Part shown: positions 51,001 through 63,601 of the stretch, piece by piece
Numbering within the stretch: position 1 is the first letter of the stretch
Layout of the letters: each line of letters opens with the position of its first letter
Origin: Varroa destructor
Taxonomy: Eukaryota > Arthropoda > Arachnida > Mesostigmata > Varroidae
Reading direction: 5' to 3'
Assembly: GCF_002443255.2 (NCBI RefSeq)
Contig: NW_019211457.1
Coordinates: 28,772,220-28,836,219 of the forward strand
DNA length: 64,000 nt
The notes under the pieces: model-generated
Told to the model about the DNA's origin: nothing
What the model saw: the letters and a program-made list of their open reading frames with translations, nothing else
The model's database searches: none
Translations under genes and position numbers: made by a program

Positions 51001-54000
51001 AAGGCCACTCAATACCTACGTCACTTTAACGTATGACAGCTGCGACATAAGTCGATTTGACAACATGTCCTTCACCTGAAGTCGCCCCTTACACTGAAGA
51101 TAGTTAGCACTATATACTGCAGGTGCTGTTCTTCACTACGGAATGGGGGCATAAGAACTCGACGAGAGTACAAAGCGTTGAGTATTTCATTTTGTCGCTG
51201 GGACATTCTAGCGACCTATTTTAGTTTTTATTTTTATTAAGAGGGCAAGTTTATTTATTGAGAAACGCACGACCGCAATGATCATCGACATGAAGGTTTG
51301 GTAGCCTTGTGACATCTAATATCAGTTGCCTCCATCATGAGGTACGCGACAGCTTTTCCCTTACTAGATGGAGACAGGACGACTAAACCTTCCAAGATCA
51401 TTATGGGTAATATAATGCGAATACGATTTTAAATTATTGATCATGTTCAGTAAGAAACAGGTCAACAAGACGATGATTCTTATCGGTCAGCCATCTGCTA
51501 TAGTATTGTAGGTAACGGACTACTCATGTTATTATTGAAAAGTTACGTGAGATGAATTGAATAGGGAACTTCCTTAAATATCGGTATCAATACATATTAA
51601 CTATTCACCCATGTAGGTAATCAACCTTAGCGTGTACCGATATAAATATCGAAATTTGTAAATACCAATGGTAAGATTTAGCTGTTCCAAAGATTTTGTT
51701 GATCAAACCACCACCCCGATACTACTATGTCAGCCTCATGAGGCTGATTAAAATGGGATAGATAAGGAATGAAATTCAATGCGTTATACAATATATTTAT
51801 AGGTTTATCACGAGGTGTCTGATTGTTACTGATTGCTTCAGTAAAATTTTTGGTTAATTGCAAAAGACTCGTCCTCCTCCAGCATCCATCCTGTAGTACA
51901 GCGGCAAACAGGTATCGTTGTGATCCCGGTCTGATATCGTTTGAAGAGCAGCTGTCTACTTACCGAAAAAATACATTCTGCAGGGAAGAACTCGCACACT
52001 TGTGAGTCTTCATGAAAAAAATGTGTTCTTTACGCCTGCAGGAGTATACTCCTTGATCGCTGCCATTTCCCAATAGAACGACCATTCCTGACTCCTCGAG
52101 ACCCACGCCGATAAGCGGCGCGCTACAAACAGATTCAATCAACGAACAGAGTACCCGTTAGAAACTATATGTGAGTACGTATCCATTCGAAACGTTGGTG
52201 TACATTTGTCTCCGACAGATAGAGTCGCAAGATATCTTAATATTATGGTACAATGCACAAAAAAAAAGCAAACTCAGTGGTAAATAGGATTAAGCGAGAG
52301 TTGTGGTATACGTTTTCAAAATCACGGTATGAATTGTCCAGTCAGTAAGACCAGAATCTTTGTTCTCTAAGTAGTTCATGCGCAAAACCAACGTACGCGA
52401 CTCGATCTCGGTCTTCGGGAGAATCATCGTTTCATTATATCGGAAGTACGCTGGAGTAATATTTGGGTTTAATTATCGGAAACACTTGGAGCCAGTTGTG
52501 CTTAAATCGTAGCTAATTCTCTCATTGAAAATCACCGCGTAAGGTATATAATAGTAACTAACGAAGATCCTTGCTGGTATGTGTAAGGTAAATTAATTAG
52601 TCAGGAATTGTCAGGAACTTTGTGTAGATATCCTCGATCCTCTAGTATATTAAATATGTATGCAAAATGTAAATGAATGAATGATTAATAATTCACCTTA
52701 ATTACATAGGTCAGTCAAGTACTACATATGATTGATAAGAGCATATAAAGTTTGCCATAAACTAGACCAAGACTAGAGTTTTGTGCCTACCACGTAGAAT
52801 GCCAAGTGAAATGAAAAAATGAAAGGAAATCAACAACGAGAACTTTTTTGCGGTCTATGCGCAAGCATACTTCTTTGGCCACCCAATCTCTGCCGCTTTT
52901 TCTTACGTGTCGTTTTGTGACGATAAAAGATTGCATTTCGAATTTCGAGACATTGTCACCTGCGTCGTCCGTTTACCACGTAATTGTTCCACTTTAGTTA
53001 GCTCAACTTTTTTTTAGATTTATTTTACTTCCACCAGACTAATTGCGTAAAACTGTATTACAATGGGTTCCGTACAATTGGACACTCTGTGCCTCCATCC
53101 CTTCGTCTCTTGAGGTCAATTTAGAGGCCTACTTTCGTTTATATGAGTTTCTCAAGCAGACGCAGTTCTTGCGGCTCCTACTCCTTGTCTTCGGGTACGT
53201 TGCCTAGGTCCAGAGCTAATCTGGGCAGATTCTTCGTTCCACAGATTTTCGTTGCGCTACTTTTAGAACTAAGCATATGTCTAGCTCTCTTAAACAGTTA
53301 TTACGGTATACTAACTAACATGCACATAAATATATTTTGTAATTGAAGGTCTTCTCGGATATCATTCCATCACCGCTGTCTTCATAGCCGATCGCCCTCT
53401 ATCCACCACTTCGCAATACGGCTACACCGCCCTAAGGCAGCTCGCCTGGGCTTGATTCTGACGCAGGCATGTCCAAGATTATCCGTCAGTGTCGACAGGT
53501 CCAGATTAAGCTTTATCTTTCTTCTGCGTTGTGTCTCCCTTCTATGCTATCTATCTCTTCCTAGCTTTGCTGTCATTAGCATTGCATAATTGACGCTAGC
53601 AGGCAGCAGGACAAGCTGTCAACTCGGATTTCTTGCCCCCACAAATTTTCATACTTCACTAACAATTAGATGGTAAGCAAGGGGCTACTGTTAGCACGTT
53701 TACGTTGACCTTATATTTGCTTGCCGTCGTCTCTTCTAGTTTCTTATCGTCATCTGCACGCAGAAAGGGGCAGGGCGAGGTGTTCCGTTAATTCAAACCT
53801 AGATAATGCACTTTAAATGACCATAATATATTTAGAGATAAACACTCGTACACATATAGACGTACACCATAGGAAGGCGAATTAAGATCGCCCGTAATTT
53901 ACAGCCAAGTAGTGCCAACACGTGACAGCCCGTCGCATCCCTAAGAAACTGCTAGCGGAAATCTTTGCATATACTTTTCGTTCTTAACCCATTATCCTGC

Positions 54001-57000
54001 CTTCAATAACTTCAGTTTTCTATGCTTCTGGCCATCAGCTAATGTTTGTTGAGGCAATTCTTACTTGCTGCTGCCGTTGCCTCTGAATAGAGCACGAACT
54101 AGCGCTGTACGTAAGTGCCCAGAAGATAAAAAGAAGAATAGGGCAAATGAGCTAACATCAGCACCACTTGGAGCGGCTGCGGAACAGCTGTGGTTTGCCA
54201 CTTAACGAAAAGGAGACGGCGCAGGCCGCGTTAGGCTGCGTGAGAGGGTTGAGAAGCGCAAAACTGACGCCGCCAGCGGCCCGCTGTCTGCCTACCAACC
54301 TAAGAGAGCGGCAGAAATTTGAGGTGTGCATCTCACGATAAACAGAGCTATGCATATAGACTTAGAGGGGCGTGTGCACAGACAAAGATAGAAGTGGCAT
54401 ACCTCCACTCTCGTGACAATCAACTCGTTTAGGTCAAGTAGCAGTACGAAGCTACGAAAAGTTACTAGTACGACGGATGGTGCAGGTTTGCTGTGAACGG
54501 CGAAGAGGATGAGAAAAGTGCTGGAAAATAGTGGGCATAATAGCTGTTTGGGCTGCCACCACAAGTGCTGTCCAACTATAAAGTCGCCTTAGGACTAGGG
54601 TTCAGAGCGGAAATCGGGGCATAGCTTATCCTAACAGCCCCTCCTGTATGCACAAAATCTACTGGATAAAACTATGAATAAAGGCAAAACCTTTCATCTG
54701 CTAGAGGGCACAGGCGCGCTTGTCTTTTATGAAGGCATACGTGCAAATGAATCATTGTTCATTTCAACAGCATAGAAAAAGGCGACGAAAAAATGTTCCA
54801 GCAGATAGCAAAAATGAATAGAGAGAGGATAAGTTCATTTTTCAATGCGTTTGAGATGATTTTGAAGCTGCCGCTTGGGGTCCGTATATTGCTGTAATTT
54901 AGATGGGGTCGGTCGTTTTCTAAATCAACGTTGAATAGAGGCGTCGATGTCCTGATGTTCTAAGACCAAAACATGTCGCGGGCTGTTGACGGTAAATAGT
55001 CAGTGAAATTCCCTTAAGAGGTCTAATACGCGTAAGCGCTGGAGATAAGCGGTCAGGAAATAAATCGAGCTTTAATAAGATTCGAAAAAGTTCGATTTGC
55101 TATTGATTCAAAAGTTAAAAATAACTTCATCAATCCGTGTCATTTGCCATCCGGTACGTTATTGCCATGTTTATAATAATATAGGCTCAAGCAATTTTAT
55201 TGTGTCCAAGCGAACTCGGAAGTTTTTTGCTCCATGGGCATATCAAGAAACAGTTTCATGCTATTTGGAACTCATTGTGAAAATAACTAGCAGCTAATTA
55301 GTAAATAATCTTGGATAGATGAAACAACAGTTGGTGGCATCGCCGGACGTAGAATTTCAAACATTTAACATAGCTAGCTACAATTCGTAGGAATCGTACT
55401 ATTGAAAAATTTACTACAATGGCTAACAGGACTGGAAAATAGGCCACGCCACATTGTTTGGGCCTACACGCTTGTCACTTTGCAATAGCAGTAATCTCGT
55501 TATGCGTGCAGATAAAATTTCACTCAAAATTACATGTGACAAAATACGTATACTAGCCAATCGGTGATTTAAAATTTTCAAAAGAAAAAATGTTTATATA
55601 TGGTAAAATCGGCATATAATTATAAATTCTACGAAAAGCTGACGCTTGCGAGGATACAATTTCCTAGTTGAATTAGGCCTACATATGTTGATCATTTTAG
55701 CAAGTGTAAATAGCAACAGAGAAAATGCAAAGCAAACCTGTTTCGGTCATTAATCTCTGTTTAGAAGGTTTTGCTTATTTTTATTCTATGTTCAATAATA
55801 GAAAACGGCGTTAGTTTGCATCAGAAAGTTTGCATGGCTTTCTCTGGGGTACTTTTACTGCGCACCGACGCTACAAACACATTTAGGCCACGGTAATATG
55901 CGCTCCATTGATAACTTACGTATAGCTTGCGCTAAACAGGAAGCATATTGCAACAAGGAAGCACACAGTAAATAGAAGTCGCACGCGACGCGTCGCCCAC
56001 AGCCGAGACCGCCACACCGACGGAGTGTGAGCGCCACCAGCGCCAGCGATTGCGCCCGTTGTTCCGGACCCCGTTAATAATCTGAAATGTAACACAAATG
56101 TACGAGGGCATCAATAAATAGAAGTAATTGTATGGGTCTTCAAGTATGAAGAAGCTAAACGAACCGCTACGCAAGCGCAAAATCGATAAAAGGCTATTTC
56201 TCACTGTAAATCAGGAGCATACTTTTCAATACTGTGCAAGCAACTAGGTAACCAACACATCATTGCAGCATGTAAAAAGCATGATCGTAATTCTTCCTAA
56301 TAATAGTTTCATGTCTACTGTTGTTGTTAGGCATTACTTCAAATGTTAGGCTTCTTCCAACGTTGAATAAAGAATGTCTACGCCAGGTTTCGAACCGAAA
56401 CACCACATGCCACTCCTTTTGGTGCTCAAACAAGCTGCCGCTATACAAATGAATCTCTAACCACCTGCTTGACCATGGTAGATCGCCGCGGGCAAGCAAT
56501 AACTTGGCTCCTAGCCAACCTTTAAACACATTCTATAGGTATGTTCATGAAACAATAGACAATGACGGTGGAACGGACGTTTAATTTCAACGCTTAGCAA
56601 TGCGTCGTGGGCAACACAGCAGACGAAGCTGACTTTAAATGTTTTAGCATTTAATTAAGCCGGGTCTTTTCAAACGAAACTGACGGTTTGCGAGATGAAG
56701 ACCCCGACTATTGAGCGACTGGTTTTTTATTCGGTTTCATAATGCTCTTCCTTTCAATGGCCGCCGAGACTATAATGGGAATTTTGGAGCCTGTGGTAAT
56801 GGCCGACCATTCGAAGCTCCGGTCAAATGGCGGAAGCGAGTCTACAGAACAGCTTTTCAACTTATACGGACGAGTGGGCAAAGGGCAACAGAATTTGTAT
56901 GTGTCAGCGATGATTTTAAGAATAAATAGGAACGATTCTTCCGGTGTTCTTATTTATGTTGCACACTACACTAGTCGAGCGTTAGCTCTTTTGCCAGTTT

Positions 57001-57315
57001 ACGGCATAGTCTTGTTTGATGTTAGGTCCTAATTGTTAATCTACTCGTCCTGGCTTCGTGATAACGTAACGGTAACACACGTGCTTATTGCGAATGCGCG
57101 GTGGCCTAGGTTCAAATATATTTCGATTAACGTTGGGAGCTATAAAGCAGTGGCATAAACCTCGAATATATATATTCAGTCAATACATAGTAAGTGAGGT
57201 TGGCCACTGTCAGCTTCACTTGATTGGGAATTGCTTTGAAAATGTATCGCTCGTATTTTCATTGTGGACCACTTAATTAAGTGTGGTTTAGTTACCTTGG
57301 TTTGAATGCGGCCAT
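43132..57315 (-). CDS. Galactose-3-O-sulfotransferase (galactosylceramide sulfotransferase-like), nine coding exons
   Basis: Transfers sulfate from PAPS to the 3-hydroxyl of galactose on glycolipids or glycans in the Golgi. Exons, 5' to 3': 57315-57296, 56081-55920, 52122-51964, 50568-50437, 45324-45179, 44942-44717, 44340-44200, 43983-43803, 43290-43132 (stop TAG). All introns are GT-AG and all phases agree, giving 441 codons, usual for the family. Residues 1-41 are a basic cytosolic tail, about 42-57 a signal anchor (LLFTVCFLVAICFLFS), then a short stem. KTHKCASSSLQN (99-110) is the 5'-phosphosulfate site, and ILRDP (184-188) with Ser194 the 3'-phosphate site. Later family-like motifs are LVLIAERM and YLLCW. 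N120 and N140 lie in glycosylation sequons. Exons 3-9 are firm by motif. Exons 1-2 are inferred from phase, splice sites, membrane topology and a good start context (ATTATGG). Exact acceptor substrate unknown. Confidence 0.88.
45091..45133. repeat. AT microsatellite within a sulfotransferase intron
   Basis: Interrupted TA/AT repeat of about 43 bases in the 236-base intron between the fifth and sixth coding exons. Confidence 0.85.
46426..46450 (+). repeat. CAGAC pentanucleotide tandem repeat
   Basis: Four exact copies of CAGAC followed by CGGAC. Confidence 0.85.
47988..48017. repeat. AT dinucleotide microsatellite
   Basis: About 30 bases of alternating T and A. Confidence 0.9.
50037..50062 (+). 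repeat. Truncated tRNA-like fragment
   Basis: A perfect A-box (TGGCCGAGCAGG, 50037-50048) lies only four bases from a B-box (GTTCGAGTCC, 50053-50062). The anticodon and variable regions are absent, as if deleted internally. A-box wording is of the Leu/Ser tRNA type. Confidence 0.4.
52123..55919. other. Sulfotransferase intron (3.8 kb)
   Basis: No nested gene recognised. 53.1-54.6 kb has a more balanced composition and a hydrophobic 90-codon minus frame at 54292-54564, whose donor phase does not fit the sulfotransferase. Confidence 0.5.
56386..56475 (-). repeat. tRNA-like, SINE-like element
   Basis: On the minus strand an A-box (TGGTCAAGCAGG, 56475-56464) is followed by a B-box (GGTTCGAAACC, 56396-56386), 79 bases between their starts. 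The sequence after the B-box (TGGCGTAGAC) resembles that of the 2.1-kb element (CGGGCATAGAC), suggesting common descent. It lies in the first intron of the sulfotransferase gene. Confidence 0.42.
57060..57117 (+). repeat. Degenerate tRNA-like element
   Basis: An A-box-like TAACGTAACGG and a B-box-like GGTTCAAAT occur at near-tRNA spacing (about 48 bases). The downstream stretch AACGTTGGGAGC resembles AACGTTGGAAGAAGC after the 56.4-kb copy on the other strand. Confidence 0.35.
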
Positions 57316-57318
57316 AAT

Positions 57319-57327
57319 CTATTGCAT
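57319..57327 (-). promoter_or_regulatory. Minimal upstream ORF (ATG CAA TAG) before the sulfotransferase start
   Basis: A two-codon ORF ends three bases before the predicted main ATG (57315). If the leader includes it, ribosomes would have to skip it or reinitiate, which usually lowers translation. Confidence 0.5.
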
Positions 57328-59490
57328 ATTGCACACTCGGCGAAGGCGTCAGTCGAACAGCGAGCAAAAGTTCGAATAGAGCAGCTGAAGATTCGATCAC
57401 CGACTTTTTAATTGTAATCCATTGCTTCCTATCCGGTAAGCGAGATCCGTCACGAACATCGATTGGGTGGAAAATGCCCAGCGCTGGGGTAAGCTATGCG
57501 GCGTACTAATACGTCGTTTACTTAGTCTAAAGGACATTTCGTAAGCGGTCGCACGGGCGACGACGCCTTCTTTACGGCCTCATTGATAAGATTGTCTCCT
57601 TCGCGTGTAGAACTCGTAAACAGCCGATATAGAAATTGGCTTGGTGTGCTTCTTAATTACTTTATGTTGGACACATCGGTGTCCGCGGTAAACTAATCTT
57701 CTTTTCTCTGGCGTGTCAAGGGTCCAAATTCCCGGTAATGAGGCTTATTGTAATGTTTCGACCTTTGCTTTTGTGTGAAGAACATCACGCGTATCCCCTA
57801 TATCAACGTCAAATTTAAGAAAAAAAAATTAATTATACAAATAGCTCAACCTGAATGTTTACTTATACGACACTTTCCTAGTCTGTCTAGGGATAAGGTA
57901 TGAGTGGTTCTTGTAAGCGAAAAATGTTGTTCGAGTATCCAGGTGTATATTAAGCCCGCATTAACTCGCAAAGACTCGCCTTATTGGGTACGAGTAAGTC
58001 AACGTAATCGGCAATTTGCTGACGCGGATTTGACGCTTAGAATTTCCGGAATCACGGGTTATTAAGGCAAAATGCGTGTTACATCATAAAGGACAGGATC
58101 ACATCCACTCAAGTGTTAAGTCCAATAGTAATCAGGCCAACAATAGGGATATATGTTGCCGCGAAAGGCTCCAGCCGATTCAAGGACGGTACAGAACATT
58201 CTATATGCTTGCACGGCGAAGCAGCTATTAGTACGTAGCATCGAAATGAATTCCCACTGCTAGAAATCCATGCTTAGAAGAGCTAACACAATGGGAAGGC
58301 CCCGTCTAAAAAAACTGCCGCAGACAATTGAACTTCGCCTATTTTGTCAATAAGGATTTTTCCTTGCATTTGTTGCTATTGGCTTGGGTCGTCGTTGTGC
58401 TAAAAATCGTAACGGCAAACATTATTAAGCCTACAGTCAGCCTCGGTAATTTAATGATTTATTAGATTTTTGCAAAAGCGGTACATATGTACAATTATAG
58501 TCGACCACAAATGTATTAAAGATTCATCGCGTATCGAGGCCTGTACAAGTCGGATTCTATTAATATGTAAATTGTTTACCTACTACGTTCTTTGCTCAAT
58601 AAACCATAGACAATATAAGATCGTTTCATAGCGTTCCAAGAGTGTCCGGATCCATGGACGGCCAGACATATACAGAGAAATACGGATGTCAGTGTTTAGT
58701 TAACTCTGTTAGATTCTGAGTCAGTTTTCGGTTAACCTAACTTTACCGGCCTTCGAAAACTTCCTGGCTAAACGCTTCCGTACCGTGCTAATTGTAGAAA
58801 TAGGCATATTTCTATATCGAACTATGCCTTCTTATAATGCAAAACTAAGCTGTGATATATGTGTCAATTCGATACATACATCAACTGATGAAGGTAACAA
58901 ATTAAAGCTTTCTCATAAGTTCAATGTAAGCTAAGATTAATATGGATCCTATAGGGAAATCAGTTGTTTTTTTGACGTGCCCATTGGTGCCCGTAGCGAT
59001 GACTCGAACGTTACGAGTAACACTCGTAGCCCAGGTGGCCCAGGCGCATTTTCGTCCATTACTGTTCTAACTGCACCAAAAGCATCGCGTTCTACAAGTA
59101 AAAAACAGCTATGAGCGTGTGACGTGGCGCATCTATTTACCGCTCACGACAAACCTTACCTGTAAGGGTGTGATGTGGCAGCAGTATTTGTGCTGTTTGA
59201 TGATTTCATGAAAGCCGCTTGGGCCGCCGGAAACCGGAAGGCCCCGTTTTTTTGTTCGTTTATACCACACCGTATTGGACTGCCGTACTCCCTCGATGTT
59301 CTAAGTGAGGAGGAAACACAAACAAAATGTCAAAACAATTTAGTTATTGGATAAATATATAATATTGTGACAGCTAAATAGAGAAAATTAATACTTTGGT
59401 GATGATATTTTTTTAATTAATGACCACAAGCCAAACTCCCGCTCAAGGTTCTATTGCAGTTTCTGGTTCCGCAAGCTGTCGCTACAATAA
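57328..59490. other. Upstream flank of the sulfotransferase gene, no gene seen
   Basis: Must contain the promoter and any untranslated exon. No TATA box is obvious within the first 150 bases. Short frames only. Confidence 0.35.
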
Positions 59491-59507
59491 GCTTTGAATA
59501 CATTATT

Positions 59508-59777
59508 CTACGCGTGCCTCTTTTTCCTTGAAAACGCCTCCTTCACCTTGCCAGCCGATATTGGATCGTGCAGAGCTTCAGCATATATCAATTTAGGCCT
59601 TAAAGTATCAATTTTAGTCGAGTTAACAGGAAAAGTGTTGGTTTTGATTGACAGTTGGTCTTTCTTCATAGTTCGATTAGATAATCCGTTGACAAACAGG
59701 CCGGATAGAAGGGCAACCGTCCTGAATTGTGACGGAAAGATGTAGTTAATTGAGGAAGGAGGAATCTGACGTACCAT
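59508..59777 (-). other. Unresolved open region, both strands
   Basis: The minus frame (89 codons) contains a reasonable acceptor (CGTCACAATTCAG), then a polar stretch with NGLSNRTMKKDQLSIK and an end FSRKKRHA. The plus frame (83 codons) is hydrophobic. One may be an exon; neither matches a known family. Confidence 0.22.
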
Positions 59778-60856
59778 AAGACCGACGTCACTGCCTTAAT
59801 AATCTATCAAACAACAAGGAATATAGGAATCAACCTTTTTAGGAAAAGTTTACTTTGGTTCTAGAGATACGAGACGAACTTTTTTGGGATAAACAGACGG
59901 TTAACAGTTGACGTTGTGTCACCACCCGAAAGTTTCGACCCAAAACGAGACTCGCAAATGTGCGCGCCTTGGACAATGACATTCGTTCAGCCATCTAGGG
60001 AAGTCAACTTATAACGTTAACTTTCTTGCTGAATACTTTCTCAGCGCTTTAGTTGTGATGCACTAGCCTGCAGTGAAAATATCTGATCTTTCAGGTATGC
60101 CTCTGCCTGCAATAAGAACACACAAATTCAGCCTTGATTTTAAACAATCCGCTCAAGTATTAGTGTTATTGAAATAACTTCTCGTAGACCCACATAAAAA
60201 AGGGGTCAAGATCCAAGTTAAGAGGTCATTCAGAAGTCATAATTTTTATACATGAAGCCACATGTCATCCCGGCTATTAATACATGTATAGACTGATTAT
60301 ACCTAGTTAGTGAACGTACGTACATATGAACGCAGCAAAAACTGATTCGAAACAGATGACAAACAAGATTTTCGTTGGAAGTTCGATGTTAACATATAGA
60401 AACGGATATCCCCCAGATTGGTTGTTTTGTACTACTGCTATCTGAATAACGTTTTGAAAACTTTTCTATTTTTTTTTTAACTCCTCAATCCTACTTAGTA
60501 AATAGATAACGCGATTATGGTCAGAGTCCGACTTAGAGCAACGACGATAGACGACGTTACCTGTCAACACAGGTTGTATTGTATTCATTCATTTGCTTAG
60601 GTCCTCATCGCTATGAGCTGAACATTTCCTTCAGTCGTATGCCATTCCACATGAGGTCCACATGAAGGCTGATCAATAAGCAATACTCAGCCATTATGTG
60701 AGGGCTAGACATGGACCCACTAAAACCACGTGTAATGCTATACTGCTGTGACAAAAAAGGCACAACTACTGGCATATTTCCTATATATGCATTTTGAATT
60801 CGAATCTCATATGCTCACCCTATATTATCAATAAAGGAAAGTCATTTAGTGAGGTC

Positions 60857-60879
60857 ATATATATATATATATATATATA
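60857..60879. repeat. AT dinucleotide microsatellite
   Basis: About 23 bases of alternating A and T. Confidence 0.9.
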
Positions 60880-60997
60880 GCGAGATTATATTAATCGCTA
60901 TAAAATCCACGTAGCGTTTCAATGGCCTTAGCAATCCATGCTCTCTTCTAATGCGGCTCTATAGCTTTTCTATTATACTACTAAATTATTTTCTACC

Positions 60998-61213
60998 CTA
61001 TGTCAGCTTTTCACAGACGCAACGACAGTTGCTAGTAACAGCACCATCAGCAATGGTGGCAGCCGTCGAAACATATTTGTCGGCCAAATAAATACGATTA
61101 AAATCAGCATATATATGCTGGTTGCCCTCGCTGTGCCAAGAGGCCGCACCGATGATGCGGGCCGAACGTGGAAAAAGAAGGACAAAAAAAGAACAATGAA
61201 GTGAAGCACGCAA
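60998..61213 (-). other. Candidate minus-strand exon, frame ambiguous
   Basis: Two overlapping frames are open. One continues past a pyrimidine-rich acceptor (CTCTTGGCACAG) as EGNQHIYADFNRIYLADKYV and ends in a cysteine-containing SNCRCVCEKLT. The other contains an ATG (61074) with a signal-peptide-like MFRRLPPLLMVLLLATVVAS, and has a TATATATA string 35-45 bp upstream. The first has the more coding-like codon pattern. Confidence 0.28.
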
Positions 61214-61974
61214 ATACTACAGGTGAATACTCAGCCACTCTCCCATAAACTACCTCCGAACTGTTATAGCACAGTTGTGGGATTGGTCGGTCGTCAATGG
61301 AAAAGCCAATCGAATCCTAAATGGCTTTCGAACTAAGCTTGATCAGAAATTTCAGCTCAAATTGTGCAAAGCTCTGTCAGCAGATTAAAGAAATCATACT
61401 TCCAGCAGTAAAATCGAGAGAACGTATAACGGAGAACTAAGTAACGGAAATTTCCGATAGAATTTCTTATGACACTTTCTATAAGAGTGCATGAAATAGA
61501 GAATGGAATCATTTTCTACAGGTTTGTACGTATGAAACCGTCCAACAAAAATGGTCTACACATTCTAGAAAATCTAGATTTTCGATTGAGTTTAATATGA
61601 AGTCAAAGTGTTTTTTGTGGACGAGAACAAAAATCTTCGGACCTCATAGTGCCTCACGTATTCCGCGTCCCAATGCTGCGAGCAAGAATACTCTACTGTT
61701 CGATAATCGAAGCTGGAGCGTTAAAATCAAGTCCTCTATACCGAACATACATATATGTGTACGTACATACATTGGATGAAAGCAATTGTTTGTTGTTCGG
61801 CCATTCTTTAATACACAAGTTGAAGTTGATTGCGATCGAGTTAACGTTCGACAAGCTTACAGGTTCAAATACTAGCTTTCGTCATTTTACAGCTTTACAA
61901 TATGAGTACCACTGATGAAGGCCACTATAGGGCATTGAATGCTAAGTTATTTTTTAGGCTCGCCTACACCTAAG

Positions 61975-62098
61975 GGTGTGGGCAATTTAACTTTATTCTT
62001 TTAATCATTTAATGAATAATTTTATCATTTAAAATAGTATTTTAGCTAAAATTATAATTAATAATTTTAATATTTAGTTAATAGTTTAAATTCTTCAT
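61975..62098. repeat. Very AT-rich low-complexity block
   Basis: Roughly 120 bases almost free of G and C, made of short overlapping motifs such as ATTTAA and AATAATTTT in both orientations. Confidence 0.7.
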
Positions 62099-62099
62099 G

Positions 62100-63319
62100 T
62101 ATTCTAGGCGTATTGAGCGTGCGTCATGGAACATGTATTTTGTGCAAAAGGGAACGTGCATCCGTCTTTACGGCCATCCACAAACATCGCCCACCCTATT
62201 CGATTCTAGCAGTCCTCGTACTTGCTAGCTTTTCCTGACGCCAATACGACGAGACGTCCCGTAGCACCAATACACACAGCACAGCTTTTTCTGATTTGTG
62301 GTAACAGGGTGTCGGCACATACATATTCGACCGAGGGCACGTACCATGTCAAATTTCTATGGCGAGATAAAGACCAAAGAGAACGAATAATTTGCCATTT
62401 TCTGCCGCTTTACTGCTGCCCGTCGGTGATGCTATCAGATATAGGACGATTCCGAAACGCATCATTTATAACTCGACCTGTTGGATGTGTGGCTAACGCG
62501 GCCATAATTCCATATGGCATTTTTGAATTGCACGCAGCGCATACATGAACGATGAAAAGACTTGACTGGAAACTAGATGTGAGCACGCAATGGTCGAAGC
62601 AAAAACGTAAGATAGCTCGAGCCACTGACGATGCCAGAGAGCCTCATGGTTTAAATGTGCCCACAATTAATCACAACGACATTTTACATAGCTTTAATCG
62701 TTACTGGTAACTAATGTTCTTGCAATAGTGTTTAATATAGATGATGATTTCTACTGATAAAACCACGTGCTTTCCAGTTCTTTAAGTTACAAACAAATTC
62801 GTAATTCAATCGTAGACTCATCGAAGGGTGCACCGCACAACAATAAACATAAGCAAGATTTACTAAACCTATTTCTTTTATTCCTTTTTGTATTAACGCA
62901 AGCTATATCACGCAAGGCCGCTTTGAACCAAAGACGTTCGGGCTCAGCATAGTTCAGAAACCTGCCTGTCTATGTTTCCTAGTTCGTTGTGACAATGATA
63001 TTCATTACTGTGACTTTTCTACCAGCGTCAAGTGAAGTTGGCACCCCTGGGATGCCTGCTGTGCTACTGGAGAACGTCTAAATTTAAATATCTCTAAACT
63101 GGGAGCCGAAGTAAATAATCACGACAAACGACTCAAAATCAACTGCTTTTCTGATTTCAGTAACTCCTAACTGACATCAGGTATCAACAGTCATTACAGA
63201 GTCACGAATGGTGAGTCCTTATAATTCTGTTTGTTTCCATATGAGAGATCTGGCGGCACGTACATACGTGCACCGCTCTTAGCACGTTTAGCGCAGCGAA
63301 CGACAGTTCGATTGTTATT
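62100..63319. other. No gene recognised
   Basis: A 108-codon plus frame at 62222-62548 starts without an ATG and has no domain or splice support. Confidence 0.3.
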
Positions 63320-63601
63320 ATGTGCACTGCCCCACTTTTAGTTGCTTTATTCTACCTCAGTCCATTCGTTTCTGCTGTCTTCCTATGTAAACCACGTGTT
63401 ATCGCGATTACCCCTATTGGGATGATCGTTTGGCGTACGCCGTCGAGAATATTTAGCTATTCCCATTCGTCCTGCCCTACCGCCCCCGCCGCCTCCCTTC
63501 CCCCGTCTAGGGTCAGGCCAATCACATCTATCGCCCGTTTCCACACAAAATTTCTTCGAGTGGGATTTCAGTAGTTGATTAACATCTTTTCGTTCGCATA
63601 C
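63320..63601. other. Unresolved open region near the right edge
   Basis: On plus, an ATG-started 84-codon frame opens with a good signal peptide (MCTAPLLVALFYLSPFVSAV). On minus, 63601-63383 is open for 72 codons to a TAG, polar, with CVETGDRCDWPDPRRGKGG and a basic RNA-binding-like end. The minus acceptor is poor. Strand not decided. Confidence 0.25.

Noticed and set aside
51678..51863. 61-codon minus-strand frame between the third and fourth sulfotransferase exons
   Set aside because: It starts at TTG, does not match the family at this position, and the phase-consistent exon is at 50568-50437; it lies in an intron.
54292..54564. Hydrophobic minus-strand frame as the sulfotransferase signal-anchor exon
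   Set aside because: Its donor (GAG|GTATGC) is phase 0 whereas the 52122 acceptor needs phase 2; the exon at 56081-55920 fits in phase and topology.
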